Of a stretch of DNA of 11,541 nt, positions 1 to 7,331 are shown piece by piece. This DNA comes from Candidatus Nanopelagicales bacterium. Its GTDB lineage: Bacteria > Actinomycetota > Actinomycetes > S36-B12 > UBA5976. The position numbers were made by a program, and so were the translations under genes. The DNA lies in NCBI GenBank assembly GCA_023257525.1, contig JALRCB010000024.1:1-11541 (forward strand), written 5' to 3'. Numbering within the stretch: the stretch's first letter is position 1; each line of letters begins with the position of its first letter. The notes under the pieces are model-generated. The model was not told where the DNA came from. It ran no database searches and was given only the letters and a program-made list of their open reading frames with translations.

Positions 1-1499
1 GCACCTGCCAACTCTGGAGCCATACCCAGGATTGGGCCACCCCACTTGGCAAGCAATTCACGTTCAATTGCTGCGCCAACGTTATACAAGCGATCATCAG
101 CCATAGCTGGAGCAATGATCTGCAATCCAACTGGCAGATTGTCTTCTGGCGCTAGACCGATTGGAAGTGACATACCTGGCAAGCCAGCCATGTTTACCGG
201 AATAGTTGCTACGTCATTTAGATACATAGCTAATGGATCATCTAGCTTCTCGCCGATTTTGAATGCAGTGGTCGGTGCTGTTGGTGAAATCAATACATCA
301 ACCTTGGCAAACGCAGCATCGAAATCTTGCTTGATTAAGGTGCGAACCTTTTGTGCCTGACCGTAATAAGCGTCGTAGTAACCAGCTGAAAGTGCATAAG
401 TTCCCAAGATGATTCGGCGAATTACTTCAGAACCAAATCCTGCGGCACGGGTTTCGCTCATTACTTGCTCTACGGACTTCGTGCCGTCGTCGCCAACCCG
501 ATTTCCAAAGCGAATACCGTCGAACTTGGCCAAGTTACTTGAGGCCTCACTAGGCAGAATCAAATAGTAAGCGGCCAGAGCAGCTGGGAAACTTGGGCAA
601 GAAACTTCAACTACTTCTGCGCCCAAGCTTTCGATTAAGGCAACGCTTTCTTCAAATCGCGAGCGCACACCTGCTTGATAACCTTCACCACCAAGTTCCT
701 TAACGATGCCAACCTTCATTCCCTTAATGTCTGCGCGCTTTGCTGCCGCAATGACATCAGGAACTGGTGCATTGATTGAAGTTGCATCCATCGGATCGTG
801 TCCAGCAATAACGCTATGTAGTAGCGCAGTATCTAAAACGTTGCGAGCACAAGGGCCCGCTTGATCAAGTGACGATGCAAGCGCGACGATTCCATAACGG
901 CTAACGCCACCATAAGTTGGCTTCACTCCAACCGAACCAGTTACTGCTGCTGGCTGACGAATTGAGCCGCCGGTATCTGTTCCAATTGCAAGCGGTGCTT
1001 CGAACGACGAAACACATGCTGAAGATCCCCCACCAGAACCACCGGGGATTCGTTCTAGGTCCCATGGATTATGAGTTGGACCAAATGCTGAGTGCTCAGT
1101 TGATGAGCCCATTGCGAATTCATCCATGTTTGTTTTACCAAGAATTACGACGCCGGCTTCACGCAACTTTGTTACAACAGTTGCATCGTACGGCGGAATC
1201 CAACCATCAAGCACTCTTGAGCCACAGGTTGTTGGTAGTCCGTTTGTTGCCAAGATGTCCTTGAGGCCAAGTGGAACGCCAGCAAGAACCGAAAGTTTGT
1301 CACCAGCTTTTACTTTGGCATCTACTGCAGCGGCACTAGCAAGTGCACCTTCAGTATCAACATGTAAGAAGGCATGAACTGCGCCATCAACGGCAGCAAT
1401 TCGATCCAAGTGCGCTTGCGCAACTTCAACTGCCGAAACTTCGCCAGATGAAACTAATCCAGCTAGTTCTGAGGCGTCTTTACGAATGAGGTCAGACAT
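1..1499 (-). CDS. gatA: Glutamyl-tRNA(Gln)/aspartyl-tRNA(Asn) amidotransferase subunit A (3' end cut by window edge)
   Basis: GatA is the glutaminase/amidase subunit of GatCAB. It releases ammonia from glutamine, and the complex uses it to convert mischarged Glu-tRNA(Gln) (or Asp-tRNA(Asn)) to the amidated form in the cytoplasm. The 499 codons visible read without interruption. The amidase-signature catalytic triad is present: Lys80 in the GLKD segment, cis-Ser155 in PGGSGGGSS, and nucleophile Ser179 in GTDTGGSIRQPA. The 24-residue spacing between the two serines matches the family. The loop reads GGSGGGSS rather than the more usual GGSSGGSA, which leaves the catalytic serine intact. The frame is still open at position 1, in sequence typical of the GatA C-terminus, so only a few residues should be missing. 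The ATG at 1499 follows GGAG five to six bases upstream; this Shine-Dalgarno runs into the gatC stop codon, so the two genes are probably translationally coupled. gatB is expected further left. Confidence 0.97.
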   Translation of the reverse strand, partial: MSDLIRKDASELAGLVSSGEVSAVEVAQAHLDRIAAVDGAVHAFLHVDTEGALASAAAVDAKVKAGDKLSVLAGVPLGLKDILATNGLPTTCGSRVLDGWIPPYDATVVTKLREAGVVILGKTNMDEFAMGSSTEHSAFGPTHNPWDLERIPGGSGGGSSACVSSFEAPLAIGTDTGGSIRQPAAVTGSVGVKPTYGGVSRYGIVALASSLDQAGPCARNVLDTALLHSVIAGHDPMDATSINAPVPDVIAAAKRADIKGMKVGIVKELGGEGYQAGVRSRFEESVALIESLGAEVVEVSCPSFPAALAAYYLILPSEASSNLAKFDGIRFGNRVGDDGTKSVEQVMSETRAAGFGSEVIRRIILGTYALSAGYYDAYYGQAQKVRTLIKQDFDAAFAKVDVLISPTAPTTAFKIGEKLDDPLAMYLNDVATIPVNMAGLPGMSLPIGLAPEDNLPVGLQIIAPAMADDRLYNVGAAIERELLAKWGGPILGMAPELAG

Positions 1500-1501
1500 G
1501 T

Positions 1502-1798
1502 CTACTCCTCATCCAAAATACGTGGCACTCTAAAACGTTTGTCTTCAACAGCAGGCGCGCCCGATAGTGCTTGCTCGGCAGTTAGCGAAACGCCTGGGAT
1601 ATCTTCACGGAAAACATTGGTCATCGGAACTGGGTGGCTCATTGCAGCAACATTTGCGGTATCAAGGCTTGATACTTCCGCCACAGCATTCAAAATTGCG
1701 TCCAGCTGCTTGGCATAGTGACCTAATTGATCAGCTGGGATATTGATGCGGGCCAGATTGGCTAAATGCGCCACATCTTCTTGGGAAATTCCGGACAT
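1502..1798 (-). CDS. gatC: Glutamyl-tRNA(Gln)/aspartyl-tRNA(Asn) amidotransferase subunit C
   Basis: GatC is the small non-catalytic subunit that wraps around GatA and holds it to GatB. The 98-residue product has the usual family length. It begins with the typical helix (residues 4-18, DVAHLANLARI) and ends in the conserved VPRILDEE-type tail. The start is fixed: an in-frame TGA lies two codons upstream of the ATG and the conserved helix begins within the first few residues. No usable Shine-Dalgarno precedes the ATG, but TAGAAT lies exactly six bases upstream, suggesting a leaderless mRNA. The gene ends two bases before the gatA start. Confidence 0.96.
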   Translation of the reverse strand: MSGISQEDVAHLANLARINIPADQLGHYAKQLDAILNAVAEVSSLDTANVAAMSHPVPMTNVFREDIPGVSLTAEQALSGAPAVEDKRFRVPRILDEE

Positions 1799-1810
1799 GA
1801 CTCAATTCTA
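1799..1810 (-). promoter_or_regulatory. Candidate leaderless promoter of gatCA: -10 box TAGAAT six bases before the ATG
   Basis: On the minus strand TAGAAT occupies 1810-1805, followed by the spacer TGAGTC and then the gatC ATG at 1798. TAGAAT fits the actinobacterial -10 pattern TANNNT and differs from TATAAT at one base. A six-base spacer would place the transcription start on the A of ATG. The only -35-like sequence at about the right distance is TTTTGA at 1832-1827, a weak match. The lack of a Shine-Dalgarno supports a leaderless transcript. The desulfurase gene at 7262 has the same hexamer and spacing. Confidence 0.6.
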
Positions 1811-1838
1811 TTGGGAACTGAGTTGATCAAAATTCGCG

Positions 1839-4004
1839 CTAGTTCAAGCCCAAGTGTGCTTTGGCTGCATCAGGTCCATCAGCAAGCAAGATCTTGAATC
1901 CAGCCTCATCCAATATTGGACGTCCTAGTTCAACAGCTTTGGCTTCTTTAGAGCCAGCGCCTGGCCCGACAACCACGAAATCAGTATTTTTCGAAACTGA
2001 ACCTGAGGCCTTACCGCCGCGGCTGGTGATTTCTTCGGCCGCGCCATCGCGTGTGAAGTCTTCGAGAGTTCCAGTAACCACGATGGTTAGTCCGGCAAGT
2101 GGCATTGGCCCTGATTCAACTTGTGTTTGCTCAAGTACTACGCCGGAGTCTTTCCATTTTTGGATTATGTCAAGATGCCAAGGTTCAGCAAACCATTGCG
2201 CAATTGAGTCGGCAATTGTTTGACCAATTCCTTCAACTCGAGCAAGTTGTTCAGCGGGAGCCTTTGCAATTTCATCCAGACTATTAAATTCTCGAGTCAG
2301 GGCTTGCGCAGTTGGTGGTCCAATGTGGCGCATAGATAAAGCACAGATAAATCGCCACAGCGGTTTAGTTTTTGCAAGTTCTAACTGACTTAGCAAAAGC
2401 TTTGCATTCTCGGCTAACTCTCGATTGGTACCCTTAACAAAAAAGTCACTTCGCTGCAGATCATCAGCGGTCAGCGCAAACAAATCGCCTTCATCGGAAA
2501 TCACTTTTTCTTCAAGAAGCGCACGAGCAGCTTTTTCGCCTAGGCCTTCAATATCAAGAACACTGCGCGAACCTAAGTGCTCAAGCCTGCCGCGAAGTTG
2601 TGCTGGACAACTTCTGGTATTCAGGCATCTTAAATCTTTATCATCTTCTTTTTCAGTAGTTAACTTGCTGCCACATTCTGGGCACTTAGTTGGCATTACG
2701 AATTCGCGTTCACTTCCATCACGTAACTCAACAACTGGTCCAAGAATTTCTGGAATCACATCCCCAGCTTTACGCAAGAAAATCATGTCTCCCAGGAGCA
2801 CGCCCTTGCGCTTAACTTCATAACCATTGTGCAAAGTTGCAAATGACACAGTGGAGCCAGCCACTAAGACAGGTTCAACAGCAGCGCGCGGTGTGATTCG
2901 CCCGGTGCGACCAACTTGAACGCCAATTTCTATTAGACGAGTTCGCACAACTGTTGGCGGATACTTGAATGCAATTGCCCAACGAGGTGCGCGTGCTGTG
3001 TAGCCAAGTTCTTGTTGTTCGTTAAGGCTGTCGATTTTGATAACTACGCCATCGATATCGTGCTCAATGTCATGACGATGCTCGCCATGATGTTTGATGT
3101 AGTCCTTAACTTCCTTAACGGATTTCACAACTTTTACGCGATCTGAAGTGGGAAGTCCCCAGCTCTTAAGTAGTTCATAAGCATGCGACTGTGCGGAAAT
3201 TTCTAAACCTTCGTGAGCTCCAATTCCATGCACGATCAATCCCAGTCGAGAAAGTGCACTCTTGGCGCGCTCAAGTTCTTCTACATGTTTAGCAAGAGAG
3301 GCTGCTTGCTTGGAATCGGCAGATTTTCCTTCGGCTCGCTTAGTCGCCTCAGCCACAGCTTCTAGTCGATTATCAATTCGCTGACGCAGTGTTCCAGCTG
3401 CGGCATTTCGTGGATTGGCAAATGCAGTACGGCCAGTTGCGGTTACTTCTAAATTGATTTGATCAAACTCAGCAAGTGAGAAATAAACTTCGCCTCTTAC
3501 TTCAAGTAGTTCCGGGAACTTTGTGCCCTTCGCAGCCTTTAGCTTTCGCGGAATGCAAGTTAAATACTCCAAGCTGGCAGTTACATTTTCACCGACGCTG
3601 CCACTACCTCGCGTTGCAATAGTTTCGAGTTCACCATTCCGATAAACCGCATTGATCGCAAGACCATCAATCTTTAATTCGCATAGGAAGTTGTGATCGC
3701 CTACTCGAGCAAACCAGGCATCCAACTCGGCGTCATCGAAAACGTTATCAAGACTCCACATCTTGGTTGGATGCTCAAATTCACCAAACTCTTCAGTTGC
3801 TTCCCCACCAACACTTTGAGTTGGAGAATCCGCACTTACTAATTCCGGGTGATTGCCTTCGATTTCAACTAACTCAGCAAAGTACTTGTCGTAGTCCGCA
3901 TCGGAAATGGTCGGCTTGTCATGGCTGTAATACTGAGTTCGAGCTTGCTCAATTAGTTCAACAAGTTCATCACGACGCTTGCGCACAGCGGCTGGAATGC
4001 TCAC
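1839..4004 (-). CDS. ligA: NAD+-dependent DNA ligase LigA
   Basis: LigA seals nicks in DNA during replication and repair, using NAD+ to adenylate itself. The domains appear in the standard order. Domain Ia carries the YY...D...SDADYD motif at residues 25-39. The nucleotidyltransferase domain has KIDG with adenylated Lys111. Then come the OB fold and a zinc finger with Cys441, Cys444, Cys460 and Cys466. A helix-hairpin-helix region spans about 480-600 and a BRCT domain about 635-715. At 721 residues it is longer than the usual 670-690. The excess is an Ala/Glu/Lys-rich, probably helical insertion at about 210-252, between the NPRNAAAGTLRQ motif and the LIVHGIG strand. The GTG start at 4004 overlaps the stop of the preceding gene (GTGA), and a strong GGAGG sits seven bases upstream. 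It is the last gene of the desulfurase-mnmA-MetE-like-ligA unit. Confidence 0.98.
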   Translation of the reverse strand: MSIPAAVRKRRDELVELIEQARTQYYSHDKPTISDADYDKYFAELVEIEGNHPELVSADSPTQSVGGEATEEFGEFEHPTKMWSLDNVFDDAELDAWFARVGDHNFLCELKIDGLAINAVYRNGELETIATRGSGSVGENVTASLEYLTCIPRKLKAAKGTKFPELLEVRGEVYFSLAEFDQINLEVTATGRTAFANPRNAAAGTLRQRIDNRLEAVAEATKRAEGKSADSKQAASLAKHVEELERAKSALSRLGLIVHGIGAHEGLEISAQSHAYELLKSWGLPTSDRVKVVKSVKEVKDYIKHHGEHRHDIEHDIDGVVIKIDSLNEQQELGYTARAPRWAIAFKYPPTVVRTRLIEIGVQVGRTGRITPRAAVEPVLVAGSTVSFATLHNGYEVKRKGVLLGDMIFLRKAGDVIPEILGPVVELRDGSEREFVMPTKCPECGSKLTTEKEDDKDLRCLNTRSCPAQLRGRLEHLGSRSVLDIEGLGEKAARALLEEKVISDEGDLFALTADDLQRSDFFVKGTNRELAENAKLLLSQLELAKTKPLWRFICALSMRHIGPPTAQALTREFNSLDEIAKAPAEQLARVEGIGQTIADSIAQWFAEPWHLDIIQKWKDSGVVLEQTQVESGPMPLAGLTIVVTGTLEDFTRDGAAEEITSRGGKASGSVSKNTDFVVVGPGAGSKEAKAVELGRPILDEAGFKILLADGPDAAKAHLGLN

Positions 4005-4981
4005 TGATCTACCTCCACTAATGCGCGCGAAACCTCACTTAATGATTCCATTCTCTCGCGAGCCTGTGACAGTGGCATGTCAATTAGGTCGCATGGAGGC
4101 GATAAAACTATGTGGGAGTTCCAATCTTCATCTGAATACCCGATTCGCCCACCAAGTCGTCGGACTCCCGCTACCGCTCGGGCGGTAGTTGAAGGCTCAA
4201 TACCTAAGATCACAAAGCCACCAGATTCAATCTGTTCACCCAGATAGTCAGTAGCCATATCCCCGACTAAAGCCACGTCATAAGAGATTGCGGAAAATCC
4301 TGATTGTCGAATTAAATCAAATGGGATCTCGTCGGCGCAGCTATGCACAATTGTTGTTCCGGAATGTGCGCTGCGGACCGCTTTCAAAGTTTCGCCTACT
4401 GTTGCAGGCTCAACCGCAGCATACGCAGCCCAACCACTTTGAGTTGGTACTGAGCCACGCAAAATATCTCGCAGTAACGGCTCATCAAACTGCACTGCAA
4501 TCCGTGCTCTCGGAAGTCTGCGGGCAACGTCAGCGACGTGACTTTCGACAGCGCTTGCCAAGGCTTGTGCCAGATCGGACACTGCGCCTAGATCGCGAAG
4601 CAGTTTCTCACCCGAGCGAATTTCAACACTTGCCGCAAGAGTCCAAGGTCCAACTACTTGGATTTTGAAGTCACCTTCATAACCTTCGAAGACCGCTTCA
4701 ATTTCATCTAAGTCATTGCTCAGGAAAGATGCGGCGCGCAACATATCTTTGCCGCGAGCACTAGTTAGTCGCCAGCCTGTTGGAACAGTCGAAACTGAAA
4801 AGTCACTCGCGATTTGAGATATCAATCCCATGGTTCGCCCGATCATCTCAGCTCCTGGGCCACGCTCGGGAAGTTCAGCTAAGTGCGGGAAGTCCGGACA
4901 AACATCTCGGATAGTTACCGCAACTTCATGAACATCAGTTCCTGGCCAGGCACCAACACCAGTAACGGTTGCAGGTTGCAC
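4001..4981 (-). CDS. MetE C-terminal-domain-like protein (cobalamin-independent methionine synthase family), specific role unknown
   Basis: This 326-residue protein resembles the C-terminal catalytic barrel of MetE (UROD/MetE superfamily) and lacks the MetE N-terminal half. It matches the conserved actinobacterial protein next to ligA (Rv3015c in M. tuberculosis, from memory). MetE-type features seen are QFDEP at 164-168, an HSC motif (His213, Cys215) in the place of the zinc-binding HxC, and Cys297 in SPPC near the end. Where MetE has its zinc-ligand glutamate, this protein appears to have Asp235 (ISYD); my alignment by eye could be off by a residue. Whether it makes methionine, moves a methyl or other group to another acceptor, or binds metal at all is open. 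The GTG start shares one base with the mnmA stop (TAGTG). There is no clear Shine-Dalgarno, so translation probably depends on ribosomes finishing mnmA. Its end overlaps ligA by four bases. Confidence 0.8.
   Translation of the reverse strand: MQPATVTGVGAWPGTDVHEVAVTIRDVCPDFPHLAELPERGPGAEMIGRTMGLISQIASDFSVSTVPTGWRLTSARGKDMLRAASFLSNDLDEIEAVFEGYEGDFKIQVVGPWTLAASVEIRSGEKLLRDLGAVSDLAQALASAVESHVADVARRLPRARIAVQFDEPLLRDILRGSVPTQSGWAAYAAVEPATVGETLKAVRSAHSGTTIVHSCADEIPFDLIRQSGFSAISYDVALVGDMATDYLGEQIESGGFVILGIEPSTTARAVAGVRRLGGRIGYSDEDWNSHIVLSPPCDLIDMPLSQARERMESLSEVSRALVEVDQ
4012..4016 (-). promoter_or_regulatory. Ribosome binding site of ligA
   Basis: GGAGG reads on the minus strand at 4016-4012, seven bases before the GTG at 4004. 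It lies inside the end of the MetE-like gene. It is the strongest argument for the GTG start, which is also the GTGA overlap with the preceding stop codon. Confidence 0.85.
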
Positions 4982-6072
4982 TAAACAGATGCCGATCGGC
5001 GCGAGCGAGAAACGGTCGCGCTTCCGATCACGCGAGTTCCGTCATACATAACTGCGGCTTGACCGGCAGCCAGCCCACGTAAGTAATCGTCGAGTTGGAT
5101 AGTTACTTGGTCATCGTCGCCAATGTGAAGAGTCGCTGGCAAGGCTTCACCATGTGCACGAATCTGAACATGAATGCGAGTGCCGCTGGCTGGAACCGGA
5201 CCTGACCATCTTGGCTTAATCGTTTCAATTAGGTCGATATCCAATAGAACTGGCGGCCCGACCATCACAACATTGTTCTTAACGTCAACATCAACTACGT
5301 AGCGACGTTCACCATCGCCAGTTGGATTGCCAAGGGCTAGACCGCGACGCTGCCCAACAGTAAATGCATGTGCACCCCCGTGCGTTCCAACTTTGTTGCC
5401 AGTTTCGGCATCGACAACCTCGCCGGGCACAGATTCAATCTGGCGGGAAAGCCAGCCTGCAGTGTCACCGTCTGGAATAAAACAAATGTCGTGACTATCT
5501 GGCTTAGCTGCCACCAGAATTCCACGTCGATCAGCTTCGGCTCGAACTTCAACTTTTGTGCTGTTGCCTAGCGGGAACATCGAGTGCGCAATTTGTTCTG
5601 CAGTTAATACACCAAGTACGTAGGACTGATCCTTGAGTGGGTCAACTGCGCGGTGAAGTTCTGGACCATTTTCGCCTTGGAAGATTTGAGCATAGTGTCC
5701 GGTAACCACCGCATCGAAGCCAAGTGCCATGGCGCGTTCTAAGACCGCTTCAAACTTAATACTTTCATTGCAGCGCAAGCACGGGTTAGGTGTGCGGCCA
5801 GCCGCATACTCAGAAATAAAGTCTTCGATAACTTTTTCTTGAAATTCAGAAGATAAATCCCAAACATAAAACGGTGCGCCCAACATATCTGCCGCACGAA
5901 ATGCATCATTGGAATCTTCGATTGTGCAACAACCGCGAGCGCCAGTTCGATGAGATTGCGGATTTCTGGAAAGCGCTAGATGAACTGCTGTTACATCATG
6001 TCCAGCATCTACTGCGCGGGCAGCCGCAACTGCGGAATCCACACCACCTGAGAGTGCAGCTAATACGCGCAT
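4981..6072 (-). CDS. mnmA: tRNA-specific 2-thiouridylase MnmA
   Basis: MnmA adenylates U34 of tRNAs for Lys, Glu and Gln and replaces the 2-oxygen with sulfur received as a persulfide, which stabilises wobble decoding. At 363 residues it is of normal length. The PP-loop ATP motif SGGVDSAVA is at residues 8-16. The catalytic cysteine is Cys98 in PNPCLRCN and the second, persulfide-handling cysteine is Cys197 in DSHDICFIP. The GHYAQ segment (125-129) and the C-terminal beta-barrel region (about 280-350) are also recognisable. The ATG shares its A with the TGA of the upstream desulfurase gene (TGATG). Sulfur donor and acceptor are therefore encoded in one coupled unit, which supports direct functional partnership. 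The end overlaps the MetE-like gene by one base. Confidence 0.97.
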   Translation of the reverse strand: MRVLAALSGGVDSAVAAARAVDAGHDVTAVHLALSRNPQSHRTGARGCCTIEDSNDAFRAADMLGAPFYVWDLSSEFQEKVIEDFISEYAAGRTPNPCLRCNESIKFEAVLERAMALGFDAVVTGHYAQIFQGENGPELHRAVDPLKDQSYVLGVLTAEQIAHSMFPLGNSTKVEVRAEADRRGILVAAKPDSHDICFIPDGDTAGWLSRQIESVPGEVVDAETGNKVGTHGGAHAFTVGQRRGLALGNPTGDGERRYVVDVDVKNNVVMVGPPVLLDIDLIETIKPRWSGPVPASGTRIHVQIRAHGEALPATLHIGDDDQVTIQLDDYLRGLAAGQAAVMYDGTRVIGSATVSRSRRSASV

Positions 6073-7262
6073 CAGGCACGCACCGGTGCAGTAGTTAACT
6101 TTGGAACTCCAGCGCGCTTTGCACGTTCGATTGCACTTGGCAGAACCTCAATAAGTTTGTCGACATCAGCTTGAGTAGTTGTGCTGCCAAGTGAGAAACG
6201 TAATGTGCTGCGGGCAGCATCGTCGTCTGCACCCATGGCAAGCAAAACATGCGATGGTTGTGGCACACCTGCATTGCAAGCAGAACCAACTGAACATTCC
6301 ACACCTTGAGCATCAAGCAACATCAGTAAAGAGTCGCCCAGGCAGCCAGGGAAAATAAAGTGAGCGTTATTAGCTAAGCGATCAATCTTTGAACCGGTGT
6401 AAATCGCATCAGGTGCAATTTGCAAAACACGAGTAACTAAGTCATCACGCAGTGCTGAAACTCGAGCCACAGTTTCGGAACGTCGCGCTGACGTAATTTC
6501 AAGCGCCGTTGCAAAACCAACGATGGCTGGTGCGTCTAAAGTTCCGGATCTAACATCGCGCTCTTGGCCGCCGCCGTGAATCAATGGCGTGACATGACAA
6601 TCGCGACTAATGATCAACGCACCAATTCCATGCGGTCCACCAACTTTGTGTCCTGAGATACTCATTGCGCAAACGCCAAGTTCAGAAAAGTTAAGGTCTA
6701 ACCAAGCCGGAGCTTGAACCGCGTCAGTATGAAAGCGAATTCCAAATTCTCGAGTAACTGCAGTTAACGCAGCAATGTCGTTAATGGTTCCAACTTCGTT
6801 ATTTCCTAAAATCACACTGACAAGGCCAACATCGTTTGGATTTTCACCAAGTGCGTCACGAAGTGCTTCAGGTGTGATTTTTCCTTCGGCATCAGACTTG
6901 ATCCAGGTAACTTCAAAACCTTCAGAATCGCCAAGCCAGCGAACTGGATCAAGAACGGCGTGATGTTCAGTACTACCTGCAACTACGCGATCTCGTCGCG
7001 GATCCTTATTTCTTTGGTCCCAAGCGATTCCCTTGACAGCAATGTTGTTGGCTTCGGTACCGCCAGCTGTGAACACAACCTCTGCTGAGCCGCACCCAAC
7101 TGCACGCGCCACGCGTTCCCGGGATTCTTCAACGGCACGTCTGGCTTTTCGCCCAGAGGCGTGCAGGGATGAAGGATTGCCAGGCTCGCTGAGCAACTTC
7201 GTCATGGCCGCAACGGCCTCCGGAAGCATTGGGGTCGTTGCAGCGTTATCTAAATACGCCAC
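6072..7262 (-). CDS. iscS: Cysteine desulfurase (IscS/NifS family)
   Basis: This pyridoxal-phosphate enzyme converts cysteine to alanine and carries the sulfur as an enzyme persulfide. With mnmA directly downstream, tRNA thiolation is a likely destination; Fe-S cluster supply is also possible. The 396 residues contain the N-terminal YLDNAATTP motif (3-11), TEHHAV around His100-His101, Asp180 and Gln183 of the cofactor site, the PLP-binding Lys206 in SGHKVGGP, and the persulfide cysteine Cys329 in SVGSACNAG. The GTG start is certain: the codon just before it is an in-frame TAA, and the YLDNAATTP motif begins at residue 3. AGG only three bases before the GTG is too close to act as a normal ribosome site, whereas TAGAAT sits exactly six bases upstream, pointing to a leaderless mRNA. 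It heads a four-gene overlapping unit. The symbol follows family usage; an SufS- or NifS-type name is the alternative. Confidence 0.95.
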   Translation of the reverse strand: MAYLDNAATTPMLPEAVAAMTKLLSEPGNPSSLHASGRKARRAVEESRERVARAVGCGSAEVVFTAGGTEANNIAVKGIAWDQRNKDPRRDRVVAGSTEHHAVLDPVRWLGDSEGFEVTWIKSDAEGKITPEALRDALGENPNDVGLVSVILGNNEVGTINDIAALTAVTREFGIRFHTDAVQAPAWLDLNFSELGVCAMSISGHKVGGPHGIGALIISRDCHVTPLIHGGGQERDVRSGTLDAPAIVGFATALEITSARRSETVARVSALRDDLVTRVLQIAPDAIYTGSKIDRLANNAHFIFPGCLGDSLLMLLDAQGVECSVGSACNAGVPQPSHVLLAMGADDDAARSTLRFSLGSTTTQADVDKLIEVLPSAIERAKRAGVPKLTTAPVRA

Positions 7263-7274
7263 TTACCTATTCTA
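7263..7274 (-). promoter_or_regulatory. Candidate leaderless promoter of the desulfurase-mnmA-MetE-like-ligA unit
   Basis: Minus-strand TAGAAT at 7274-7269 is followed by AGGTAA and the GTG at 7262. It matches TANNNT, with a spacing that puts transcription start on the first base of the start codon. I see no convincing -35 box upstream. Hexamer and spacing are identical to those in front of gatC. Confidence 0.6.
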
Positions 7275-7292
7275 GATGAGAACGGTAGGTCA

Positions 7293-7320
7293 TGGATTTT
7301 TCAGTTTCGGGAAAAACCCA
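7293..7320 (-). terminator. Hairpin downstream of etfA, possible terminator
   Basis: Two 10-base arms (7293-7302 and 7311-7320) flank an 8-base loop. In the minus-strand transcript all ten positions can pair, one as a G-U wobble; in a plus-strand transcript that pair becomes an A-C mismatch. The asymmetry and the position 12 bases past the etfA stop suggest it acts at the end of the etfBA message. There is no U-run directly after it and the stem is A/U-rich, so strength is uncertain. Besides the promoter at 7263-7274, it is the only structure I see in this 69-base gap. Confidence 0.45.
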
Positions 7321-7331
7321 CTATTTAGTGA

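Noticed and set aside
917..1377. Two overlapping plus-strand open frames within gatA
   Set aside because: They lie opposite an intact GatA with all catalytic motifs, have low-complexity translations with no family resemblance, and are shadow frames.
1800..1823. Inverted repeat ACTCA/TGAGT around the gatC -10 box
   Set aside because: Five-base arms with a 14-base loop are common by chance. It may add a little to regulation or to ligA 3'-end structure, but the evidence is too thin to list.
4171..4188. 7-bp perfect stem (CTACCGC/GCGGTAG) with a 4-base loop, resembling a repeat or terminator
   Set aside because: It lies in the middle of the MetE-like coding frame and encodes ordinary residues (STTARAVAG). 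No second copy was seen, so chance is the simplest explanation.
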